Below are positions 54,164 to 61,664 of a DNA stretch of 64,000 nt, in pieces; the stretch's first letter is position 1, and every line of letters begins with the position of its first letter. Origin of the DNA: Alphaproteobacteria bacterium (GTDB taxonomy: Bacteria > Pseudomonadota > Alphaproteobacteria > Micropepsales > Micropepsaceae); contig JAJPHG010000007.1 in the NCBI GenBank assembly GCA_021325375.1, positions 124,001 through 188,000 of the forward strand, read 5' to 3'. The translations under genes and the position numbers were made by a program. Under the pieces are notes generated by a model. That model did not search any database. It was not told where the DNA came from and saw only the letters and a program-made list of their open reading frames with translations.

Positions 54164-55291
54164 ATGAATTTCGATTTCTCCGACGACCAGAAGCAGATCA
54201 AGGATCAGGCGCGCAAATTCCTGAGCGAGAAGTGCACGACCAAGACCGTGCGCAAGCTCTATGAGGGAACGGCGGGCTACGACGCCGTGCTGTGGAAGCA
54301 GATCGCGGAGATGGGCTGGATGGGCACCGCGATCCCCGAAGAGTTCGGCGGATTGGGGCTCGGCTACCTCGAGCTCTGCGTCGTCGCGGAGGAATTGGGC
54401 CGCGCGCTCGCGCCGGTGCCGTTCTCCTCGACCGTCTATGTCTTCGCCGAAGCCTTGCTCGCGGCGGGAACCGACGAGCAGAAGAAGCGGCTGCTGCCGA
54501 AGGTCGCGTCGGGCGAGCTGATCGGCTGTCTGGCGCGCAGCGAAGGCGCGGGCGCGGTGCTGCCGAAAAACATCCGCGCGAGCTTCAAGGGCGGCAGGCT
54601 CTCCGGCACCAAGATCGCGGTCGCCGACGGCATGGATGCGGATTACGCGGTGGTGCTCGCGCGGGCGTCCGAGGAAGCGGGCGAGCGCGGGCTGCAACTG
54701 GCGCTGGTCGATCTCAAGAGTGCCGGTGTGAAGCGGCGCAAGGTCACCTCGCTCGATCCTTCGCGCGGCACGGCGGAGCTCACTTTCGACAACGCCAATG
54801 CCGAGGCGCTGGGCAAGGCGGGCGAAGGCTGGCAGAACACGAGCCGCGTGCTCGACCGCGCCGCGATCCTGATGGCGTTCGAGCAGGTCGGCGGCGCCGA
54901 TGTGTGCCTGGTCATGGCCAAGGACTATGCGATGTCGCGCTATGCCTTCGGGCGGCCGATCGCCTCGTTCCAGGCGATCAAGCACAAGCTCGCCGACATG
55001 TATGTGGGCAACGAGCTGGCGCGCTCCAACGCCTATTACGGCGCCTGGGCGCTGTCGACGGGCGCGCGCGAGCTGCCGCTCGCGGCGGCCGCGGCGCGCG
55101 TCTCGGCGACGCAGGCGTTCGACTTCGCATCGAAGGAGAGCATCCAGACCCATGGCGGCATCGGCTTCACCTGGGAAGCGGACTGCCACTTCTACTACAA
55201 GCGCTCGAAGCAATTGGGGCTGGCGCTGGGTCCGCAGCGCGTATGGAAGGACAAGCTGGTCGGCGAGCTCGAGACCAGCAACGCGGCATGA
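54164..55291 (+). CDS. Acyl-CoA dehydrogenase
   Basis: Protein of 375 residues of the acyl-CoA dehydrogenase fold: MNFDFSDDQKQIKDQARKFLSE, MGWMGTAIPEEFGGLGLGYLELCVVAEELG, AFGRPIASFQAIKHKLADM and IQTHGGIGFTWEADCHFYYKRSK. The sequence near the C-terminus lacks an obvious EGT catalytic glutamate, which is usual for the smaller subunit of heteromeric steroid or branched-acyl dehydrogenases. It lies in an operon with a small unknown protein and a second, broken dehydrogenase gene, so the two may once have formed a two-subunit enzyme. Confidence 0.88.
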   Translation: MNFDFSDDQKQIKDQARKFLSEKCTTKTVRKLYEGTAGYDAVLWKQIAEMGWMGTAIPEEFGGLGLGYLELCVVAEELGRALAPVPFSSTVYVFAEALLAAGTDEQKKRLLPKVASGELIGCLARSEGAGAVLPKNIRASFKGGRLSGTKIAVADGMDADYAVVLARASEEAGERGLQLALVDLKSAGVKRRKVTSLDPSRGTAELTFDNANAEALGKAGEGWQNTSRVLDRAAILMAFEQVGGADVCLVMAKDYAMSRYAFGRPIASFQAIKHKLADMYVGNELARSNAYYGAWALSTGARELPLAAAAARVSATQAFDFASKESIQTHGGIGFTWEADCHFYYKRSKQLGLALGPQRVWKDKLVGELETSNAA

Positions 55292-55746
55292 GATTCGTGT
55301 TCGAAAAGCTTCGTGAAGGAAAATACGACCGGCTGCGCGTCGAGCGTGGGCAAGCGGTCGAGGAGATCGCGTGTCCCAAGATCGGCGGCATCCCGCACGA
55401 CATGGTCCATTTCGCGGTGGAGAGCGTGATGGGCCGCGCCGGCTTCATGCGCCGTGTCGCGGGCGGCGAAGCGCTCTCGTTCAAGATGGCGCCCGTCGTC
55501 GAGGCCGATCAGATGGAGCGCCTGGTCGAAGTGATGCAGGCCGACGCGATCAGCGGCTTCCCGCCCGCCGCGGAGATGATCGACATGTACCGCGTCACCT
55601 GCGATGCGCGCGGTGTAGCGCCGTATCCGCTCACGGAGCAGGACATCGCCGCACTTCGCGAAGAGATGGAGCGGTTGGGAAAGCTTTGGTCGGCCGTGCC
55701 GCTTGGCGGAACGCTGGCCCTCGAATTCGAACATCAGGAGGCATGA
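55288..55746 (+). CDS. Conserved hypothetical protein between dehydrogenase genes
   Basis: Protein of 152 residues (MRFVFEKLREGKYDRLRVERG...). It contains IPHDMVHFAVESVMGRAGF, a motif seen in small conserved hypothetical proteins of many proteobacteria (HDxxHFAVE), then a helical C-terminal half (EQDIAALREEMERLGKLW). The ATG overlaps the upstream stop by 4 bases, and the next gene starts directly after its own stop. Function unknown. Confidence 0.65.
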   Translation: MRFVFEKLREGKYDRLRVERGQAVEEIACPKIGGIPHDMVHFAVESVMGRAGFMRRVAGGEALSFKMAPVVEADQMERLVEVMQADAISGFPPAAEMIDMYRVTCDARGVAPYPLTEQDIAALREEMERLGKLWSAVPLGGTLALEFEHQEA

Positions 55747-56985
55747 ATGGATTTCGAAGACAACGCGCAGGAAGCCGCGTTCCGCGCCGAAGTGCGCGCG
55801 TGGCTCGACCAGAACGCCAAGCCCAGGGCGCGGCGCGAGGCGGGCGATCCCCTCGACGAGCGCTATGACGCGTCGGCGATGCAGCGCGCGCGCGAGTGGC
55901 AGAAGATCAAGGCCGAAAAGGGCTACGCGCGCGTCACCTGGCCCAAGGGCATGGGCGGGATCGGCGGCACGCCGATGCAGAGCATCATCTTCGGCCAGGA
56001 AGAGTCCAAATACGACGTGCCGGCGGGCTCGCCTTTCGCCATCGGGCTCGGCATGTGCATCCCCACCGTGATGACCTATTGCGGCGACGAGGTGAAGCAG
56101 CGCTACGTCAAGCCGGCTGTCGAAGGCAGCGAGATCTGGTGCCAGCTCTTCTCCGAGCCCGCGGGCGGCTCCGACGTCGCCGCGCTCAAGACGCGCGCGG
56201 TCAAGGACGGCGACACCTGGACGATCAACGGCTCGAAGATCTGGACCACCGGCGCGCAATTCTCCGACTATGGCTTGCTGCTCACCCGCACCGACCCCAA
56301 TGTGCCCAAGCACAAGGGGCTCACCATGTTCCATCTGTCGATGAAGGCGCCGGGCGTCGACGTCAGGCCGATCAAGCAGGCGAGCGGCGCGAGCGGGTTC
56401 AACGAGATCTTCTTCACCGACGTGAAGATCCCCGACAGCCAGCGCGTCGGCGAGGTCGGCCAGGGCTGGCAGGTCGCGCTCACCACCTTGATGCATGAGC
56501 GCCTCGCGGTCGGCGGCGGCCAGGGCGGCGGTCTCGACGTGCCGCAATTGCTGCAGCTCGCCCGGTCGCTCGAGCTGGAAGACGGGCCCGCGATCAAGAA
56601 CGCGGCGGTGCGCGAGAAGATCGCCGACTGGTACGTGCGCTCGGCGGGCCTCAAATACACGACCTTGCGGACGATGACGGCCTTGTCGCGCGGCCAGTAG
56701 CCGGGACCGGAAGCGTCGATCGCCAAGATCGTCGTGGCGTCGAAGCTCCAGGACATCTCGGCGTTCGCGATGGAGCTCGAAGGCGAGGCGGGCATCATGA
56801 CCGGCGAGGACGCGCCGATGCATGGCAGCTTCCAGGGCGGCTGGCTCGGCGCGCCGGGGCTGCGCATCGCCGGCGGCACCGACGAGATCCTGCGCAACAT
56901 CATCGCCGAGCGCGTGCTGGGCCTGCCCGGCGACATTCGCGTCGACAAGGACGTGCCGTTCAACAAGGTGCCGGCGGGGCGGTAG
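55747..56985 (+). pseudogene. Acyl-CoA dehydrogenase interrupted by in-frame amber codon
   Basis: The first part (55747-56700, 317 residues) is a large-subunit-type acyl-CoA dehydrogenase: [56 protein letters not shown]. Translation meets TAG at 56698-56700 in ALSRGQ*PGPEASIAKI. The same frame then continues to 56985 with the normal C-terminus (ISAFAMELEGEAGI, LRIAGGTDEILRNIIAERVLGL, including the catalytic region). A single base change explains the stop; a Tyr (TAT/TAC) or similar codon is expected. It is either a nonsense mutation, a sequencing error or, less likely, readthrough. Confidence 0.85.
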
Positions 56986-57396
56986 ATGGCGCTCGAAGCC
57001 CTCGACCACTACACGATCCAATGCGCGGACATGGCCGCGACGCGAGACTTCTATCGCGACGTGCTGGGCCTGGTCGAAGGCTTCAGGCCCGCCATCCCGT
57101 TTCCGGGCCATTGGCTCTATTGCGGCGACAGGCCGGTGGTGCATCTGTTGGGCGCGGTGGGCGCGATGCCGGAGAACCGTGGCGCGCGGCTCGGCGAGGT
57201 GACGGGCTCGCTCGACCACATCGCGTTCCGCGGCACGGACGCGGCGGCGACGATCGCGCGGCTGACGGCCGGGGGCATTGCGTTTCGCGAAGCGGTGCTA
57301 AGCGATATCGGACTGCATCAGGTCTTCGTCCGCGACCCGAACGGGATTATGGTCGAGATGAATTTCCGTGAAAAACAATCTGGAGGAACGGCATGA
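56986..57396 (+). CDS. VOC family protein (glyoxalase/dioxygenase fold)
   Basis: Protein of 136 residues with the paired beta-alpha-beta-beta-beta modules of the vicinal-oxygen-chelate fold: LEALDHYTIQCADMAATRDFYRDVLGL (His ligand in the first strand), GSLDHIAFRG (second His) and HQVFVRDPNGIMVEMNF (Glu ligand). A metal-dependent lyase, isomerase or dioxygenase; the substrate is unknown. The start follows immediately on the dehydrogenase stop; the end overlaps the next VOC gene by 4 bases. Confidence 0.88.
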   Translation: MALEALDHYTIQCADMAATRDFYRDVLGLVEGFRPAIPFPGHWLYCGDRPVVHLLGAVGAMPENRGARLGEVTGSLDHIAFRGTDAAATIARLTAGGIAFREAVLSDIGLHQVFVRDPNGIMVEMNFREKQSGGTA

Positions 57397-57758
57397 TCGG
57401 CTACGTCACCATCGGTTCGAACGATTTCGAGAAGGCCAAGGCCTATTACGACGCGCTGCTCGGCGAGCTCGGCGGCAAGCGCGGCTTCAGCAACGACCAC
57501 ATGCAGGGCTATTCCGGCGCCGGCGGCGCCATGCTGGCGGTCTGCACGCCCAATGACGGCAAGCCTGCCACGGCCGGCAACGGCACGATGTTCGCGCTGA
57601 CGGCGGCGAACCGCGAGACGGTGGACAAGGTCCATGCCAAGGCCATAGCGCTCGGCTCCAAGGACGAGGGCGCGCCCGGCGACCGCGGCAACGGCTTCTA
57701 CGGCGCCTATTTCCGCGACCTGGACGGCAACAAGCTCTGCGTCTTCAAGATGGGTTGA
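57393..57758 (+). CDS. VOC family protein
   Basis: Protein of 121 residues (MIGYVTIGSNDFEKAKAYYDALLGELGGKR...FRDLDGNKLCVFKMG) of the vicinal-oxygen-chelate fold. The first-strand metal His is replaced (GYVTIGSND), so metal-dependent chemistry is uncertain; many such small proteins bind rather than convert ligands. Overlaps the preceding VOC gene by 4 bases. A short inverted repeat follows it at once. Confidence 0.82.
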   Translation: MIGYVTIGSNDFEKAKAYYDALLGELGGKRGFSNDHMQGYSGAGGAMLAVCTPNDGKPATAGNGTMFALTAANRETVDKVHAKAIALGSKDEGAPGDRGNGFYGAYFRDLDGNKLCVFKMG

Positions 57759-57824
57759 GCGAATAGGGAGTAGCGAATAGCGAGTAGTTGTCGCTCCATT
57801 CGCTACTCGCTACTCGCTACTCGC
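57759..57824 (+). repeat. GCGAGTAG-type tandem/inverted repeat
   Basis: The left side repeats GCGAATAG/GGAGTAGCGAATAGCGAGTAG; the right side reads CGCTACTCGCTACTCGCTAC. Together they form a 20-bp-plus stem with a short TTGTCGCTCCATT loop. It separates the VOC gene from the DUF1289 gene, whose ATG begins 2 bases later, so it replaces the usual leader and ribosome-binding site. Confidence 0.8.
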
Positions 57825-57825
57825 C

Positions 57826-58008
57826 ATGATCCAGACTCCTTGCGTGAAGGTTTGCGTGATTGATCCGCCCAGCGGCTTGTGTTCCGGTTGCGGGCGCACG
57901 CTGGACGAGATCGCGCGCTGGGGTGCGATGAGCGAGCCTGAGCGCGCGCGCATCATGGCGGCGTTGCCCACGAGGCTGAAAGCATGCGCGGCGCCGTCCA
58001 TCACATAG
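57826..58008 (+). CDS. DUF1289 domain protein
   Basis: Protein of 60 residues with the four-cysteine DUF1289 pattern: [29 protein letters not shown] (Cys6, 10, 19 and 22), likely a small metal-binding module. It is widespread in proteobacteria as a stand-alone protein of unknown role. The ATG directly follows the GCGAGTAG repeat with no ribosome-binding site, which may mean leaderless or weak translation. Its 3' end overlaps the next gene by 25 bases. Confidence 0.85.
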   Translation: MIQTPCVKVCVIDPPSGLCSGCGRTLDEIARWGAMSEPERARIMAALPTRLKACAAPSIT

Positions 58009-58388
58009 ACCTCTCGGTGCGCGATCCGAAGGCCGCGCGGCCGTTCTGGGAGGCGGTGCTGGGCTTTCTGGGGTACCGCGTCAGCACCGAATACGATCAC
58101 GGCGGCTACGATTTCGACGTCGGCGTCCGCGGCGGCGCGTTCTGCTCCATCGGCATCCGCCCCACGACCACGCAGCACGCGCATGATCGCTATTCCTCGG
58201 GCTTGCATCACCTGGCTTGGAATGCGGCGAGCCGCGACGACGTCGACGCGCTCTACGCGCTGCTCCAGAAAATGGGCGCCACGGTTCTCGACGCACCCGC
58301 GCACTTTCCTGAGTACAGCGAAGGCTACTACGCGGTGTTCTTCGCCGACCCGGACGGGCTGAAGCTCGAATATTGCTTTGTGCCTTAG
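57984..58388 (+). CDS. VOC family protein
   Basis: Protein of 134 residues: [29 protein letters not shown] (metal His7), [17 protein letters not shown] and [17 protein letters not shown] (Glu). All typical ligand positions of the fold are present, so a metal-dependent enzyme is possible. It starts inside the DUF1289 gene (25-base overlap, different frame) and converges on the MFS gene with a 4-base overlap of stops. Confidence 0.85.
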   Translation: MRGAVHHIDLSVRDPKAARPFWEAVLGFLGYRVSTEYDHGGYDFDVGVRGGAFCSIGIRPTTTQHAHDRYSSGLHHLAWNAASRDDVDALYALLQKMGATVLDAPAHFPEYSEGYYAVFFADPDGLKLEYCFVP

Positions 58389-59608
58389 GCAAACCGCGGA
58401 AACAGCCTTCGCACCGAGAAGGCGACGCTGAAATAGAGCGCGACAGCGGCAACACCGCACAGCGCATCGACATAGAGAAGCCCGTTCGAGCCCCAGGCGT
58501 CGTGGCCGTAGCCGTCGATCTTGGTCTGGTAGATGATGGGGAAGTTCGAGATGCCGGCGAGCACGTTGTATTTCGTCGCCGCGGCGCCTGCGCCGATGCT
58601 CTCCAGCACCACCGCGCCGAACGCGGCATAGGCAAGGCCGGTGATGAAATTGTAGGCGCTGGTGAACACGACATACATCGCTTCGGTATGCGGCGCCGCC
58701 GCCATGCCGGCGGCCGAGACGGCGAGCACGAGCGCGAACAGGCAATAGGCGGTCTTGCGGTCCATCCGGTCGCAGATGATGCCGCCGACGATGCATCCCA
58801 CCATGGAGATCACGCCCGACAGCACGCCCGTCGCGAGCGCCACCGTATTGGCGCCCGCATGCCAGTCGCCCGCGATCGCCGCGAACAGGTTCTGCGCCGC
58901 GCCGACGCCGATGGGCAGAAGCATGATGAAGAAGGCAAGCGCGCCCTGGCGGCGCTTGAGCACCTCCCACACTTCGAGGAGGACGTTCCAAAGGCTCTTC
59001 AGATAGCGCTCGGCGCGGTGCGCGGCGAGGGGCTCGGGGAAATAGAGAAGCGCGAGGCACGGCGCCATGTTGGCGAGCAGCATCGCAGCGGCGCTCGTCC
59101 ATTCCGCGCCCGGATGCTGGGTGAGCCACAAGACGGCGCCCCCGCCGAGCCCCGTGCCGCCCAGATTGCCCGCCTGGCTCCAGCCTCCGGCGCGGCCTTT
59201 CTCCTCCTCGCCCGTCGCATGCGCCATCAGGCTGTCCGCCGCCATGGCGTTGAAGCTCGACGCCAGGCTGAAGGCGAGCACCAGGCCTTCCAGCGCAAGG
59301 AGATTGGACGCGACCGGCGCCACGAACGCTGTCGCCGCCATCAATGCGCCGGTGACGATGGACGAGAGCAGAAACCAGCCGCGGATGGTGAGCGTGGTAT
59401 CGACCAGCGGCGCCCACAGGAACTTCCACATCTGCGGCAGCAGGCTCAGCGCGCCCAGCGTCGCGATGGTGGCGACGCTGACATTGTGCTGGCTCAAAAG
59501 GTAGCCGAGCGTCACCACGACATAGCCGTTGCTGATGCCCATCGGGAAGAACAGGACCAGGAACAGCACCGGATGCGCCTTGGTTTCCGGCGTCACATGC
59601 TCGGGCAT
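58385..59608 (-). CDS. MFS transporter, AmpG/PAT-like
   Basis: Protein of 407 residues with 12 hydrophobic segments. Features of the AmpG/PAT branch: FFPMGISNGYVVVTLGYLL in helix 1, LPQMWKFLWAPLVDTTL, ASSFNAMAADSLMAHATGEEEKGRAGGWSQAGNLGGTGLGGG and CDRMDRKTAY. AmpG carries muropeptides inward and PAT members carry acetyl-CoA; the substrate here cannot be decided. Its gene is convergent with the VOC gene and divergent from the acyltransferase. Confidence 0.82.
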   Translation of the reverse strand: MPEHVTPETKAHPVLFLVLFFPMGISNGYVVVTLGYLLSQHNVSVATIATLGALSLLPQMWKFLWAPLVDTTLTIRGWFLLSSIVTGALMAATAFVAPVASNLLALEGLVLAFSLASSFNAMAADSLMAHATGEEEKGRAGGWSQAGNLGGTGLGGGAVLWLTQHPGAEWTSAAAMLLANMAPCLALLYFPEPLAAHRAERYLKSLWNVLLEVWEVLKRRQGALAFFIMLLPIGVGAAQNLFAAIAGDWHAGANTVALATGVLSGVISMVGCIVGGIICDRMDRKTAYCLFALVLAVSAAGMAAAPHTEAMYVVFTSAYNFITGLAYAAFGAVVLESIGAGAAATKYNVLAGISNFPIIYQTKIDGYGHDAWGSNGLLYVDALCGVAAVALYFSVAFSVRRLFPRFA

Positions 59609-59686
59609 TTGGGGAAATCTCGAGGTGCGCGGGCGATCCTAGAGGGCGGCAACGATTTGGCAATCCCGCTGGGCCACTCTTGGCGC

Positions 59687-60724
59687 ATGGCGAGGAAGTT
59701 CGAGACCCTGGACGGGCTGCGCGGCGTGGCCGCGCTGGCGGTGGTGCTCTATCACGTGCCCGGGCCGCTGCACGCGTTCGCCGGCGGCGGCTATCTCGCC
59801 GTCGACCTGTTCTTCCTGATGAGCGGCTTCGTGATCGCGTCGGCCTATGAGGCGCGGCTGCGCGAAGGATGGCGAGTAAGCGAATTCCTCATTGTGCGCT
59901 TGAAGCGGCTGTGGCCGCTCTATGCGCTGGGCGTGGCGCTCGGCGTCGCGTGCTTCCTTGGCCTGCGCTGGGCGCGGCCGGACGCGGCGTTCGTGTTTCC
60001 GCAGATGCCGGTGGCGGCGGCAGCATTGCTGAGCCTGTTCTTCGTGCCGCAGATCGCGCCTTACGGCGGACCGGCATTCCCGTTCAACTCCGCCTCCTGG
60101 TCGCTCTCGGTCGAGATCGTGGGCAATGTGGTCTATGCGCTCGTCGCGCGCAGCCTCTCCACGCGCATGCTGATGCTGATGAGCGCGATCGGGTTCGCGG
60201 GCCTCGCGCTCCTGTGGTGGCGCGCGGGCGATCTCAACGTGGGAGTCAGCCCGGGCAACATCGCCGGCGGCTATGTGCGGTTCCTGTTCTCGTTCCCGCT
60301 CGGCGTCTTGATGTATCGGCTGCACGCGGCGGGGCGCCTGCCCGAGCTTTCGCCGCCGGCGTGGCTGCCGCTGGCGCTCGCGGCGTTCGCCTTCGCGGGC
60401 TGGCATGGCGCCGATCTCTTCGTGGCGGCGGTGCTGTTCCCGGCGATCCTCATGATGTCGCTGTCGAAGGCGGTTTCGCCGCGCCTGGGCCGCGTCTTCG
60501 TCTGGGCGGGCGCGGTGAGCTATCCGCTCTACATCCTGCATCCGCCGCTGATCGAGCTGATGCGCTTCCTGCCGCGCGGCTTCGGCGACATTGCCTTCGT
60601 TCTCGGCATCATGGCGCTCGCGGCCCTTGCGCAGCGCTGGTTCGACCGGCCGCTGCAGAACGTTCTACACCGCCTGGTGCAGGACGTGCCGCGCGAGCGC
60701 CTCGGCGCGCAACCCGGCGCCTGA
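59687..60724 (+). CDS. Acyltransferase family 3 (membrane O-acyltransferase)
   Basis: Protein of 345 residues with about ten transmembrane segments. The family-3 signatures are FETLDGLRGVAALAVVLYHV (catalytic His), GGYLAVDLFFLMSGFVIA, RLKRLWPLYALG and FPFNSASWSLSVEIVGN. Such enzymes acetylate or acylate surface polysaccharides and lipids. The start is ATG 59687; the frame continues far upstream only as an antisense shadow of the MFS gene. Its last 60 bases overlap the 3' end of cobA on the other strand. Confidence 0.87.
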   Translation: MARKFETLDGLRGVAALAVVLYHVPGPLHAFAGGGYLAVDLFFLMSGFVIASAYEARLREGWRVSEFLIVRLKRLWPLYALGVALGVACFLGLRWARPDAAFVFPQMPVAAAALLSLFFVPQIAPYGGPAFPFNSASWSLSVEIVGNVVYALVARSLSTRMLMLMSAIGFAGLALLWWRAGDLNVGVSPGNIAGGYVRFLFSFPLGVLMYRLHAAGRLPELSPPAWLPLALAAFAFAGWHGADLFVAAVLFPAILMMSLSKAVSPRLGRVFVWAGAVSYPLYILHPPLIELMRFLPRGFGDIAFVLGIMALAALAQRWFDRPLQNVLHRLVQDVPRERLGAQPGA

Positions 60725-61525
60725 CAGGAAGTCCAGCGCACCACGCAGCTTCACGTTCTCGCCGATCACGAGGATCGCGGGCGCCGTGCTCTCGGCCGCG
60801 GCAGCGCCGAGGCCACCAAGCGTCGTCACGCGCACCTGCTGCGTGGCCATGCTCGCATCGCTGACGATTGCGGCGGGCTCGTCGGACGCTCGGCCTGCGG
60901 CGATCAGCTTCGCCGCGATCTCGCCCGCGAAGCCGCGCGCCATGTAGAGGACGATGGTCGGTGCACCGCGCGCGATCGCACTCCAGTCGAGATCTGGCAG
61001 CTTGCCGTCGGCGCCATGGCCGGTGACGAAGGTCACGGCGTGGTTGGTGTCTCGATGGGTGAGCGGGATGCCGGCATAGGCGAGGCCACCGATCCCTGCG
61101 GTGACGCCCGGCACGACGCGGAACGGCACACCCGCTTCGGCGAGCGTCAGCGCTTCCTCCGCGCCGCGTCCGAAGACGAACGGGTCGCCGCCCTTCAGGC
61201 GCAGCACCCGCTTGCCCTTGCGCGCCAGCGACACCAGCATGCGCGAGATGTCGCTCTGCTTGCAGGACCGCCGCCCGGCGCGCTTGCCGGCATAGACGCG
61301 CTCCGCGCCCGGCCGGGTGAGGCCGAGCAGCGCCTCGTTCACCAGCGCGTCGTAGAGCACCACATCGGCCGATTGCAGGGCATGCGCGCCCAGGACCGTG
61401 ATCAGCCCGGGATCACCCGGCCCCGCGCCGGCGAGCCAGACGGAGCCTCTCTCGAACACGGGCAAGTCCAGCGCGTCCAAGGGATTGCGGTTCAGCGGGA
61501 CGACGTTGCGGCTCATTTCACTCAT
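60665..61525 (-). CDS. cobA: Uroporphyrinogen-III C-methyltransferase
   Basis: Protein of 286 residues of the SUMT family: VWLAGAGPGDPGLITVLGAHALQSADVVLYDALV, RVYAGKRAGRRSCKQSDISRMLV, VLRLKGGDPFVFGRGAEEA and VVPGVTAGIGGLAYAGIPLTHR. It uses SAM to methylate uroporphyrinogen III to precorrin-2, the entry to sirohaem and cobalamin, thus branching from the HemA/HemB route. ATG 61516 is an alternative start. The 3' end overlaps the acyltransferase gene convergently by 60 bp. Confidence 0.93.
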   Translation of the reverse strand: MSEMSRNVVPLNRNPLDALDLPVFERGSVWLAGAGPGDPGLITVLGAHALQSADVVLYDALVNEALLGLTRPGAERVYAGKRAGRRSCKQSDISRMLVSLARKGKRVLRLKGGDPFVFGRGAEEALTLAEAGVPFRVVPGVTAGIGGLAYAGIPLTHRDTNHAVTFVTGHGADGKLPDLDWSAIARGAPTIVLYMARGFAGEIAAKLIAAGRASDEPAAIVSDASMATQQVRVTTLGGLGAAAAESTAPAILVIGENVKLRGALDFLSGAGLRAEALARHVLHQAV

Positions 61526-61529
61526 CCGT

Positions 61530-61563
61530 CATGTATTATGTACTGTATCACACATACGGCATG
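61530..61563. promoter_or_regulatory. Imperfect inverted repeat in the cobA-phosphomannomutase promoter region
   Basis: CATGTATTATGT and ACATACGGCATG (9 of 12 paired) are separated by 10 bp in an AT-rich stretch between two divergent genes. Position and symmetry suggest an operator; the regulator is unknown. Confidence 0.35.
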
Positions 61564-61664
61564 TAAGAACAGATCGATGAAATTGAAGCCACAAGGGCTT
61601 CGGGCGCGACATTTCCCGCACCCAGCGGTTATAGAGGCACCCGCCTCCTCACCCGAAAGCGCCC

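Noticed and set aside
56698-56700. Amber codon read as pyrrolysine or by programmed readthrough
   Set aside because: No pyl genes or recoding structure are visible, and pyrrolysine is not expected in this enzyme family; a point mutation or sequence error is simpler.
58373-59686. A 438-codon in-frame extension upstream of the acyltransferase
   Set aside because: It is antisense to the MFS transporter. Family homology begins at the ATG at 59687.
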